64,000 nucleotides of DNA from Terrimonas sp937888905 (lineage in GTDB: Bacteria; Bacteroidota; Bacteroidia; Chitinophagales; Chitinophagaceae). A program made the translations under genes and the position numbers. The stretch spans positions 186,001-250,000 of the forward strand of contig CALATA010000007.1 of assembly GCA_937888905.1 (NCBI GenBank), written 5' to 3'. Of this stretch, positions 1 through 7,071 are shown piece by piece. Each line of letters begins with the position of its first letter. Positions within the stretch are counted from its first letter, which is position 1. Under the pieces are notes generated by a model. It did no database searches. It was not told where the DNA came from and saw nothing but the letters and a program-made list of their open reading frames with translations.

Positions 1-231
1 TATATTTTTATCCTGGAAGCGTTCTGGGATACACAGCGTTTTGAAACGGCAGCTTTTTGTCTGCAGCAAACCTCCGTGTATTTCACGGCTATCGCCAATG
101 GCAACAGCCAGATGTATGATTCACGCGTATTCATCCGCTGCATAGAAGAAGCTGGGTTTGAAATTGCCGAGCAGGTGGATGGTATTGGTTTGAGCCATAC
201 GCTGCTCAAGTGCCGGAAGAAGTCCGCCTGA
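1..231 (+). CDS. C-terminal end of a SAM-dependent methyltransferase (partial, flexirubin cluster)
   Basis: The window opens inside a gene. Frame 1 is open from base 1 to the TGA at 229-231 and encodes the last 76 residues. The stretch has the look of the C-terminal part of the family-2 type O-methyltransferases/SAM methyltransferases that accompany flexirubin gene clusters (a segment reading LEAFWDTQRFETAAF, then YFTAIANGNSQMY). The SAM-binding motifs would lie upstream and are not visible. It runs in the same direction as the halogenase and ketosynthase genes that follow, so it probably methylates the aryl head group or another pigment intermediate. The family call rests on resemblance only and is uncertain; the reading frame itself is clear. 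The last codons overlap a small GC-rich hairpin (223-237). Confidence 0.6.
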   Translation, partial: YIFILEAFWDTQRFETAAFCLQQTSVYFTAIANGNSQMYDSRVFIRCIEEAGFEIAEQVDGIGLSHTLLKCRKKSA

Positions 232-237
232 GGCGGA
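223..237. repeat. TCCGCC-N3-GGCGGA hairpin
   Basis: A six-base-pair perfect inverted repeat (TCCGCC, TGA, GGCGGA) spans the stop codon of the first gene. The same stem with a GCA loop recurs at 53777-53791. There is no T-run, so it is not an intrinsic terminator; it looks like a short dispersed REP-type palindrome. Confidence 0.5.
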
Positions 238-328
238 ATGTGTAAATGTGTAGATGTGAAAATGTGCAAATAAAACAGCCATTCACGATTCACTATTCAC
301 CATTGACCATTGACAATTCACAACTTTG
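238..328. repeat. Intergenic repeat island: ATGTG array plus CATTCAC/CATTGAC array
   Basis: Bases 238-268 are made of degenerate units of the type TGTGTAAATG / TGTGAAAATG. After the linker AAACAGCC (276-282), bases 281-325 consist of about ten-base units (CATTCACGATT, CACTATTCAC, CATTGACCATT). The second array is the same family found at 13331, 17199, 49405, 59393 and 61170. It lies directly in front of the halogenase gene, so it separates that gene from the methyltransferase in an otherwise overlapping operon. Confidence 0.7.
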
Positions 329-330
329 TT

Positions 331-1575
331 ATGAAAATAGAAAAGACAGATGTGCTGGTGATTGGCGCGGGCCCTGCGGGAACTGTAGCCGCTTCTATCG
401 TATACCAGGCCGGGTACCAGGTCCGCATTGTGGAGAAAATGAAATTTCCCCGCTTTGTAATCGGCGAAAGCCTGCTGCCACGTTGCATGGAAGCGCTGGA
501 AGAAGCAAAGTTCCTCGACGCCGTAAAAGCAAGAGGTTACCAGGAAAAATTCGGTGCCAAATTCGTGAAGGACGGAAAAATCTGTGATTACCAATTTGCC
601 AACCAGTTTACCAACGGATGGAATTGGACATGGCAGGTGCCGCGCGCAGATTTTGATTCCACACTCGCACGCACGGTGGAAGAAATGGGCGTCCCCGTAG
701 ATTATGAAACCGCCGTTACGGCCATCGAATTCCGCGAAGACGGAAGTTCGCTTACAACCGTAGAAGATATCAATGGAGAAAAAAGACAGATCGAAGCACG
801 CTTCATCATCGACGGCAGCGGCTATGGTCGCGTGATCCCGAAGTTGTTCAATATGGAACGTCCTTCCAACCTGCCACCGCGCAAAGCTTTGTTCGCACAC
901 ATGCAGGACAACAAAAGATCTACGGCCGACGAACCCAACCGCATTACCATCATCGTTCATGAAAAAGGAATCTGGATCTGGGTAATACCATTCTCCAATG
1001 GCATTACATCGGTTGGTTATGTCGGTGACCCGTCTTTCTTCGATCAGTTCCCCGGCACACAGGAAGAACAGTTCCGCGCATTGATCGCCTCACAACCTTA
1101 TATCGCAGAGCGTTTCAATGATGCCGAACTGGTATTTGAACCGCGCGTACTGCAATCCTGGTCTGCCACAACCGACCGCTTCTTCGGCGAAGGCTTCGTG
1201 CTTACCGGTAACGTAACTGAATTCCTCGATCCCGTATTTTCCAGCGGCGTTACACTCGCCACCGTTTCCAGCCAACTGGCCGGTAAGCTTGTTGTGCGCA
1301 AACTGAAAGGAGAAACGATCGACTGGCATAAGGAATACATGGACATCATGATGCAGGGCGTAAACACTTTCCGCTCTTACGTGATGGCCTGGTACGAAGG
1401 CACACTCGATACCATTTTCTTTGCCGACAACCAGGATCCGATGGTGAACAAACAAATCTGCTCCGTACTGGCGGGTTATGTGTGGGACACCGACAATCCT
1501 TATGTAAAAAATCATGATACCGCTTTGAAAAAACTGGCGCGTACCATTGAACTACGAGATATTATCAATTCATAA
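331..1575 (+). CDS. FAD-dependent oxidoreductase of the flavin halogenase (tryptophan halogenase-like) family
   Basis: A 414-residue flavoprotein. The N-terminal Rossmann motif GAGPAG (residues 12-17) binds FAD. A WxWxIP motif is present at W215-I-W217-V-I219-P220; in the flavin-dependent halogenase family this motif is taken to keep the enzyme from acting as a monooxygenase. An IGESLLP segment follows the first strands, as in the same family. Flexirubin pigments are often chlorinated, so a halogenase acting on the aryl ring fits the cluster; this is inference from context. ATG 331 was preferred over an in-frame TTG at 310 because the seven extra codons come from the repeat array. It could instead be a hydroxylase or dehydrogenase of the same fold. 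Confidence 0.8.
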   Translation: MKIEKTDVLVIGAGPAGTVAASIVYQAGYQVRIVEKMKFPRFVIGESLLPRCMEALEEAKFLDAVKARGYQEKFGAKFVKDGKICDYQFANQFTNGWNWTWQVPRADFDSTLARTVEEMGVPVDYETAVTAIEFREDGSSLTTVEDINGEKRQIEARFIIDGSGYGRVIPKLFNMERPSNLPPRKALFAHMQDNKRSTADEPNRITIIVHEKGIWIWVIPFSNGITSVGYVGDPSFFDQFPGTQEEQFRALIASQPYIAERFNDAELVFEPRVLQSWSATTDRFFGEGFVLTGNVTEFLDPVFSSGVTLATVSSQLAGKLVVRKLKGETIDWHKEYMDIMMQGVNTFRSYVMAWYEGTLDTIFFADNQDPMVNKQICSVLAGYVWDTDNPYVKNHDTALKKLARTIELRDIINS

Positions 1576-1590
1576 AAGAGCAGAAGAAAG

Positions 1591-2235
1591 TTGAGTGCTC
1601 CGGAAATTTATATAACAGCCGACTGTGTGGTGCGTGATAATAAAGTTATCAGTAACGACAGCCTGCTGTATGCGCAGGAAGGCGCTGCGGTGACGGAATT
1701 TCTCGAAGGGTTTTACCGCCACCTCGCCATCGACTACCCGAAGTTCTTTAAAATGGACCGGCTCAGTAAGCTGGGATTGCTGGCGGCGGAAGTACTGACA
1801 AAAAACGGGCGGCAACGTGCATATGCACCGGAGAATACCGGCATCGTATTAACCAATGCACAGGCGAGCCTCGATGCGGATATCCGTTATTATGCGTCAG
1901 TGAGTAATTTGCCCAGCCCCGCGCTTTTTGTTTACACATTGCCCAATATCGTCATCGGCGAGATCAGTATACGCCATGGCTTTAAAGGGGAAAATGCATT
2001 CTTTGTGTCGGAACAGTTCGATCCTGCCATGCTCGGATTTTATGCAGGAGAATTACTCCGCAATACATCCACACAAACCTGCATGGCAGGATGGGTAGAT
2101 GTGATCGGAGAAAAATACGAAGCCGTGATGGTGTTGCTGGAGAAAGAAGCAGCGCCCGGCTCGAAACCATTCGCAACTGAACAATTAACTAAATTATACG
2201 CTACAGATCATGGAGCAATTAATGCAAACGCTTAA
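1591..2235 (+). CDS. KAS-like half protein without catalytic cysteine (flexirubin cluster)
   Basis: A 214-residue protein with the look of the N-terminal half of a beta-ketoacyl synthase: a DRLSKLGLLAAE helix, an NIVIGEISIRHGFKG segment equivalent to the pre-active-site region, and a GW pair where KAS enzymes have GG. By counting back from that glycine, the catalytic Cys position falls on Gln142 (VSEQF), which recalls the Gln found in chain-length factors. No HGTGT motif follows, because the protein ends after the first half. It probably has a structural partner role beside a true ketosynthase; this is inference. The start is a TTG at 1591 in the context AGAAGAAAG; no ATG gives a full N-terminus. 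Its last 26 bases overlap the ACP gene. Confidence 0.7.
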   Translation: MSAPEIYITADCVVRDNKVISNDSLLYAQEGAAVTEFLEGFYRHLAIDYPKFFKMDRLSKLGLLAAEVLTKNGRQRAYAPENTGIVLTNAQASLDADIRYYASVSNLPSPALFVYTLPNIVIGEISIRHGFKGENAFFVSEQFDPAMLGFYAGELLRNTSTQTCMAGWVDVIGEKYEAVMVLLEKEAAPGSKPFATEQLTKLYATDHGAINANA

Positions 2236-2482
2236 GGAGCAGATCATCCGACAGCTTAACCTGAATGACAAGAAACCGGAAGACATCGGCAACGATGACC
2301 CGCTGTTTGTGGAAGGTCTCGGCCTCGACTCGATCGATGCACTCGAGCTGATCGTACTGCTGCAACAGGAGTACAAAATCAAACTGGCCAATGCTGAAGA
2401 AGGACAAACCGTGTTCCGCTCTATCCGTACCATGGCACAATACATTACAGACCGTCAGGCACAGGACGCGGCTGCCAACTAA
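2210..2482 (+). CDS. Acyl carrier protein (flexirubin cluster)
   Basis: A 90-residue carrier protein, slightly longer than fatty-acid ACP. The phosphopantetheine attachment motif GLDSIDALEL is present, with Ser41 as the modified residue, followed by the usual acidic helix II. It would hold the growing aryl-polyene chain as a thioester for the ketosynthase, dehydratase and reductase of the cluster. The start overlaps the preceding gene by 26 bases, and its stop shares one base with the ketosynthase start (TAATG at 2480-2484), so translation of the three genes is probably coupled. The family assignment is firm; its specialisation for pigment synthesis comes from the neighbours. Confidence 0.92.
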   Translation: MEQLMQTLKEQIIRQLNLNDKKPEDIGNDDPLFVEGLGLDSIDALELIVLLQQEYKIKLANAEEGQTVFRSIRTMAQYITDRQAQDAAAN

Positions 2483-3681
2483 TGAGCGCTCCCGTTTATA
2501 TATCCGGTACAGGTGTGATCACGGCCATAGGCAATGATACCGCCACCAATCTCGACGCCTTGCGTTCGGGAAGCGCCGGCATGGGTCCCATCCGCTGGCT
2601 GGAAACACGCCACCAGGGACAGTTGCCTGTTGCGGAAGTGAAGAGCAGCAATGAAATGTTAGCGGAGAAGGCCGGCCTGCCGGCTCACTTCAGCCGTACA
2701 TCCTTATTGTCTACTATTGCGGCAAAGGAAGCGTTGCAAAACGCGGGCATCCCTGATTTAGAGAAATGGCGTACCGGATTTCTATCGGCCAACACCGTAG
2801 GCGGCATGGACAAAACTGAAAATTTTTATCCGGCCTTTCTTCAAAATCCGGCCGCAGGCCGTTTGCGGGAGGTGGTGCATCATGAATGTGGTGCGGCCAC
2901 GGAAATCACCGCCGATGCCCTGGGCATTCAACATTATGTGACTACCATCAGCACGGCCTGCTCATCATCCGCCAACAGTATTTTTTTCGCTGCGCGCATG
3001 ATCCGTCAGGGATTGCTCGATATAGCAGTGGCCGGCGGTGTGGACGCATTGACGCGATTCACCTTGAATGGCTTCAATACGTTGATGATCCTCGACAGCC
3101 AATTCTGCCAGCCGTTTGATGAAAACAGGCGAGGCCTCAACCTCGGAGAAGGTGCGGGTTATGTAGTGCTTGTTTCAGAAAAAGTGGCGGCCACGCTGGC
3201 AAATAAACCCGAAGTGCAATTATCAGGTTGGTGCAATGCCAACGATGCCTATCACCAGACTGCCTCATCGCCCGATGGCACGGGATCCTATCTCGCCATG
3301 CAGGGTGCCTTGAAAAAAAGCGGACTGAAACCCTGCGATATCGATTACATCAACTTGCATGGAACCGGTACGCAAAACAATGATGTGGCAGAAGGAACAG
3401 CCATCAGCAAATTATTTGCGGAGGCTTATCCGCCGATGAGTTCAACCAAAAGTTTTACGGGGCACACTTTAGGCGCGAGCGGTGGCATTGAAGCGGTATT
3501 CTCTGTCTTGTCCATACAACAGGGATTGATTTATCCCAATCTTCGCTGGGAAACGCAAATGAAGGAACTGCCTTTTGCCCCCGTAACTACGTTGCAGGAA
3601 AAAAAGGTGGAGCATGTGTTATCGAACTCATTTGGTTTTGGCGGCAACTGTTCGTCATTGATTTTTTCAAGAATAAATTAA
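2482..3681 (+). CDS. Beta-ketoacyl-ACP synthase (FabF type), flexirubin chain elongation
   Basis: A 399-residue complete ketosynthase. The Cys-His-His catalytic set is intact: Cys160 in ISTACSSS, His293 in NLHGTGTQ, His328 in FTGHTLGASGG, and a glycine-rich GFGGNCSS end. It condenses malonyl-ACP with the growing acyl chain. Among the three KAS-fold proteins in this operon it is the only one with a full active site, so it should be the catalytic subunit, perhaps paired with the Cys-less protein encoded next to it, as in the aryl polyene KS/chain-length-factor pairs. The start ATG overlaps the ACP stop by one base. Confidence 0.92.
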   Translation: MSAPVYISGTGVITAIGNDTATNLDALRSGSAGMGPIRWLETRHQGQLPVAEVKSSNEMLAEKAGLPAHFSRTSLLSTIAAKEALQNAGIPDLEKWRTGFLSANTVGGMDKTENFYPAFLQNPAAGRLREVVHHECGAATEITADALGIQHYVTTISTACSSSANSIFFAARMIRQGLLDIAVAGGVDALTRFTLNGFNTLMILDSQFCQPFDENRRGLNLGEGAGYVVLVSEKVAATLANKPEVQLSGWCNANDAYHQTASSPDGTGSYLAMQGALKKSGLKPCDIDYINLHGTGTQNNDVAEGTAISKLFAEAYPPMSSTKSFTGHTLGASGGIEAVFSVLSIQQGLIYPNLRWETQMKELPFAPVTTLQEKKVEHVLSNSFGFGGNCSSLIFSRIN

Positions 3682-3691
3682 AAGAAACAAA

Positions 3692-4711
3692 GTGTATATC
3701 CGGTCTGCTGCTGCTGTATCTCCCCAGGCTTCCTTCGAAGCGTTGTTCACTGGTGCCGCCGGTTACCAGGGAGAGCAGTTGTCGTGCATCGAACCCGATT
3801 ATACATCCTATATCGATCCGAAACTCATACGCCGCATGAGCCGCATCATTAAGATGGGAACGGCGGCCGCAGTGGAAAGCCTGAAAGCTGCGGGTCTTGA
3901 ACAACCCGACGCAATCATCACCGGTACAGCCTACGGCTGCCTGGCCGATACGGATGCCTTTCTTTCGCGGCTGGTAGAGTTCAAGGAAGAACTGCTTTCA
4001 CCAACAGCCTTTATACAATCTACACACAATACGGTGGCGGGCCAGATAGCATTGCTGCTGAAATGCCATCGGCACAACAATACATTTGTTCACAAAGGAT
4101 TTTCATTCGAGAGTGCACTGCTGGAAGCACGCACGATGATGGGAGAAAATGAAATAACTACGGCGCTTGTCGGCGGCGTTGACGAGATCATTCCCGCCAG
4201 TCATGCGCTGCTGCGCCGTTTCGGATTGTACCGTGCTAACGGAAACAGTCTTCGTCTGGTGGATGAACCGGCGAAAGGGACGATGGCGGGTGAGGGCGCT
4301 GCTTTCTTCGTACTCGATGCGCAACCATCCGGTGATAGTCTTGCAAGGCTTGATGCTGTACAAACCTGGTACAAACCTGCAGCAGCGAATGTGGTGGCTG
4401 AAGGAATAAATGCATTGCTTGCAGAACAGGGAATTGAATGGAAAGACATCGACCTGATTGTAACAGGACGAAACGGTGATGCGGGCGATGATACGCTTTA
4501 TGATTTATTTAAAAAAGACATTCCCGAAACTTCTTTCAAGCAATATTGCGGTGAATATCCTACTGCTACTGCATTTGGTCTGTGGCTGACCAGTCATATA
4601 CTGCACCAACAACGCGTGCCCGGTGTTGAAGGATTGAAACCACGAAGGATATTATTGTACAACCATTATCAACAAACGCATCACGCGGCTTACCTGTTGT
4701 CGGCATGCTGA
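3692..4711 (+). CDS. KAS-like chain-length-factor type protein (inactive ketosynthase)
   Basis: A 339-residue protein of the beta-ketoacyl synthase N-terminal-like type. It has the thiolase-fold landmarks STHNTVAGQIAL and LVGGVDE, but the segment between them reads FVHKGFSFES with no Cys in the active-site position, and the HGTGT histidine motif is missing. Known aryl polyene systems pair a ketosynthase with such a chain-length factor, and that is the most likely role here (inference). The start is a GTG at 3692, ten bases after the ketosynthase stop; no better ATG lies in frame. The 3' end overlaps the deacetylase gene by seven bases (ATGCTGA). Confidence 0.78.
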   Translation: MYIRSAAAVSPQASFEALFTGAAGYQGEQLSCIEPDYTSYIDPKLIRRMSRIIKMGTAAAVESLKAAGLEQPDAIITGTAYGCLADTDAFLSRLVEFKEELLSPTAFIQSTHNTVAGQIALLLKCHRHNNTFVHKGFSFESALLEARTMMGENEITTALVGGVDEIIPASHALLRRFGLYRANGNSLRLVDEPAKGTMAGEGAAFFVLDAQPSGDSLARLDAVQTWYKPAAANVVAEGINALLAEQGIEWKDIDLIVTGRNGDAGDDTLYDLFKKDIPETSFKQYCGEYPTATAFGLWLTSHILHQQRVPGVEGLKPRRILLYNHYQQTHHAAYLLSAC

Positions 4712-5481
4712 CATTCCGCAATACCAATATATTTTTTGCCATCCTGGTGTTTGTATTAATCAGTCTGCAGGTTGGAAAAGTGCAGATTCCCTTTTACTAC
4801 TACCTGATTTTATTATTCGTCTACAGCCTGGTGCTTTTTTACGGAAGCTATTATGTGTTGTCGCAATTTTATTTTCCGGTGATGGGCCAGAGTGATACGC
4901 AGGAAAAAGAAATAGCCATCAGCTTCGATGATGGTCCGTTGCCACAATACACAAATGACGTGTTGGCTGTGCTCGAAAAGACCAATACGCCTGCCACCTT
5001 TTTCTGCATCGGCCACCGTGTGGAGAAACACCCGGAGTTGCTGCAAAAAATCCACGCCGCAGGACATGTGATCGGCAATCACAGTTACTCGCATAGTCCG
5101 GTATTTGATCTGTACGGGGCAAAAAAAATGACGGATGATCTGCAACAGATGAATGCCGGAGTTCGTCAGCAACTGGGTATTACCCTGAAACTGTTCCGGC
5201 CGCCCTATGGCGTCACCAACCCGAATCTTGGTAAAGCCGTGAAAGCAGGCGGGTTCACGGCTGTGGGATGGAGTATCCGTTCGATGGACACGGTGACGAA
5301 AGACCCGGACCGCCTGCTGAAGAAAGTGTTAAAGTCATTGCATCCGGGAGCGGTGGTATTGTTCCATGATACCTGTGCTTCAACCGCTTCGATGCTGGAA
5401 GAATTTATAAACGAGGCACGCCGCGAAGGTTACCGCGTCGTGCCGCTCGATAAAATGCTAAATTTGAAGGCTTATGCGTAA
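4705..5481 (+). CDS. Membrane-anchored polysaccharide deacetylase (NodB domain)
   Basis: A 258-residue protein with two hydrophobic segments at residues about 8-24 and 31-52, then a NodB homology domain. The metal and catalytic motifs are all visible: SFDDGP (Asp75, Asp76), HSYSH (His126, His130), RPPYG, and a late LFHD. Such enzymes remove N- or O-acetyl groups with a divalent metal. Polysaccharide deacetylase-like genes are a regular member of flexirubin clusters, where the substrate is not clear to me; it may act on the pigment lipid or on the cell envelope. It overlaps the chain-length-factor gene by seven bases and the LolA-like gene by eight (ATGCGTAA). Confidence 0.85.
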   Translation: MLTFRNTNIFFAILVFVLISLQVGKVQIPFYYYLILLFVYSLVLFYGSYYVLSQFYFPVMGQSDTQEKEIAISFDDGPLPQYTNDVLAVLEKTNTPATFFCIGHRVEKHPELLQKIHAAGHVIGNHSYSHSPVFDLYGAKKMTDDLQQMNAGVRQQLGITLKLFRPPYGVTNPNLGKAVKAGGFTAVGWSIRSMDTVTKDPDRLLKKVLKSLHPGAVVLFHDTCASTASMLEEFINEARREGYRVVPLDKMLNLKAYA

Positions 5482-6109
5482 ATGTGGATTCATCATCGGT
5501 ATATTGTTGCTGGCTGTTGTGGCCAATGCACAATATCCCGGCTTCAGGCTGGTGGCCGATGCAACTGCCTTTAAAAAAGAATTTGCGTCCGTGTCTGCAC
5601 GGACCAACACGATCAAAAGTGATTTTGTGCAGGAAAAAAACCTGAGCATGTTGTCCGAGAAGATCGTATCAAAAGGCAAGTTCTGGTTCAAAAAAGAGAA
5701 TGCCGTGCGGATGGAATATACCACGCCGTTTCAATACCTGATGGTGATCAATGGCAGTAAGGTTTATATCAAAGACAACCAGAAGGAAAGCCGCATGAGC
5801 AGCCGCTCCAATAAGTTGTTTCAGTCGATGAGCAAGCTGTTGATGGATTGTGCGCGAGGAACCGTGTTTGACAATGCCGACTTCACGGTGCGGCTTTTTG
5901 AAGGAACAGACCAGTACCTCGCAGAGCTGACGCCCGTTTCGAAAGAAATGAAAGGCTTTTTCAAAAAAATCAACCTGGTGATGAAAAAGAAAACCTATCT
6001 GGTAAGCAAAGTGCAAATGTACGAACCTTCGGGTGACAACACCACCATCACTTATAGCAACCAGGAGCTGAATACTAATCTTCCCGATGCGCTATTTGCT
6101 GTTAATTAG
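5474..6109 (+). CDS. LolA-like outer-membrane lipoprotein carrier protein
   Basis: A 211-residue exported protein: signal peptide MRKCGFIIGILLLAVVANA, then a LolA-type fold with the recognisable patterns IKSDFVQEKNLSML, SKGKFWFKKENAVRMEYTTP and a PDALFAVN end. LolA relatives shuttle lipidated cargo across the periplasm. In aryl polyene and flexirubin clusters a LolA-like protein is thought to help move the lipid-linked pigment to the outer membrane; here that role is inferred from position. It overlaps the next gene by 23 bases in another frame. Confidence 0.82.
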   Translation: MRKCGFIIGILLLAVVANAQYPGFRLVADATAFKKEFASVSARTNTIKSDFVQEKNLSMLSEKIVSKGKFWFKKENAVRMEYTTPFQYLMVINGSKVYIKDNQKESRMSSRSNKLFQSMSKLLMDCARGTVFDNADFTVRLFEGTDQYLAELTPVSKEMKGFFKKINLVMKKKTYLVSKVQMYEPSGDNTTITYSNQELNTNLPDALFAVN

Positions 6110-6716
6110 CCTGGTGCTGGGGCTTGGTGCCTGCAGCAATGCTTATAAACATCTGGCAGCTTCAAAGCCGGATATAGACTGTATTGCGCAATTCAAACCT
6201 GCCATAACAACCGTTGTATACAAAACGCAAGTGGATGTAACGGGTCATCACCTGAGTGGATTGCTGATCATCAAACGGATGGAAGACAGCACTACGCGCA
6301 TGGTATTTGCCAATGAAGCCGGGTTCACTTTTTTCGATTTTGGCTTTACGCCTGACGGCGAAATGACGGTATATAAAATCATCGATAAGATGAATAAAAA
6401 AGCGGTGATCAAAACGCTGCGCAAGGACTTCCGGTTGATTTTGCTATTGCATGGACCATCGGTAGCTTCCTCCCAACGGGCCGCGGAAAATGAAGTATAC
6501 CATATACGCCGGGAGGGCAAAGACCATTATTACTATGTCACCGATCCGGCCTGCGGAAAGCTGATACGCATGGAAAGAGGCAATACGCGGAAGAAAGTAC
6601 TGGAAGCCACAACCGGCGGGTACGAACACGGCATTCCCGATACCATCGGCATTCATCATACAAATTTTAGTTTTGACATCGGACTTAAACGTATCAGGGA
6701 TTATGCTCAGCAATGA
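6087..6716 (+). CDS. Lipoprotein of the pigment cluster (function unknown)
   Basis: A 209-residue protein with a lipobox (LGLGAC, Cys16) after a short hydrophobic signal. The mature part has mixed beta structure and no catalytic motif that I recognise. In E. coli aryl polyene clusters a small lipoprotein (the DUF3261 type) sits beside the LolA-like gene; this gene holds the same position, and may do the same job as the outer-membrane acceptor for the pigment, but I cannot show homology by eye. Its start lies inside the LolA-like gene and its last 14 bases overlap the dehydratase gene. Confidence 0.72.
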   Translation: MRYLLLISLVLGLGACSNAYKHLAASKPDIDCIAQFKPAITTVVYKTQVDVTGHHLSGLLIIKRMEDSTTRMVFANEAGFTFFDFGFTPDGEMTVYKIIDKMNKKAVIKTLRKDFRLILLLHGPSVASSQRAAENEVYHIRREGKDHYYYVTDPACGKLIRMERGNTRKKVLEATTGGYEHGIPDTIGIHHTNFSFDIGLKRIRDYAQQ

Positions 6717-7071
6717 TTTCTTTTTTCTTTCGGCAGTTCAGTCAGCCGAAGCTGCGGTAACCGCAGAGGTTCGTTTCAATGCGGACCATGCCATATTCCA
6801 GGGGCATTTTCCGGGTCAGCCGGTGGTGCCGGGTGTTTGCATGTTGCAATTGATCAAAGAAATAGTAGAGCAGCAAACGGTCAAAACACTATTCATGCAG
6901 GAAGCACCGCTTTGTAAATTTTTATCCGTTATCGATCCGTTGAAAACACCGAAGGTGACTGCACAGGTGCACTATACAAATGACGAGGCACGGTACCAGG
7001 TAAATGCTACGCTCAGCGAAGGCGAGACAACCTTTCTGAAACTCAAAGCTGTTTTGGTCCCCGAAAACTAA
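6703..7071 (+). CDS. Hotdog-fold 3-hydroxyacyl-ACP dehydratase-like protein
   Basis: A 122-residue single hotdog domain. The FabZ-type signature GHFPGQPVVPGV is present with His35. The acidic residue that normally sits a few residues further on (FabZ LILE) is replaced: the segment reads CMLQ, giving Gln49. It should dehydrate 3-hydroxyacyl-ACP intermediates to the conjugated enoyl chain of the polyene, or be a partner of another dehydratase. ATG 6703 was chosen because it gives the normal length and overlaps the lipoprotein stop (ATG to TGA over 14 bases); a TTG at 6673 would add ten residues. It ends tail-to-tail with the epimerase gene, sharing a CTAA. Confidence 0.8.
   Translation: MLSNDFFFLSAVQSAEAAVTAEVRFNADHAIFQGHFPGQPVVPGVCMLQLIKEIVEQQTVKTLFMQEAPLCKFLSVIDPLKTPKVTAQVHYTNDEARYQVNATLSEGETTFLKLKAVLVPEN

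Noticed and set aside
310..330. TTG start giving seven extra residues to the halogenase
   Set aside because: The extra codons come from the CATTGAC repeat array; the ATG at 331 gives the normal N-terminus just before the FAD motif.
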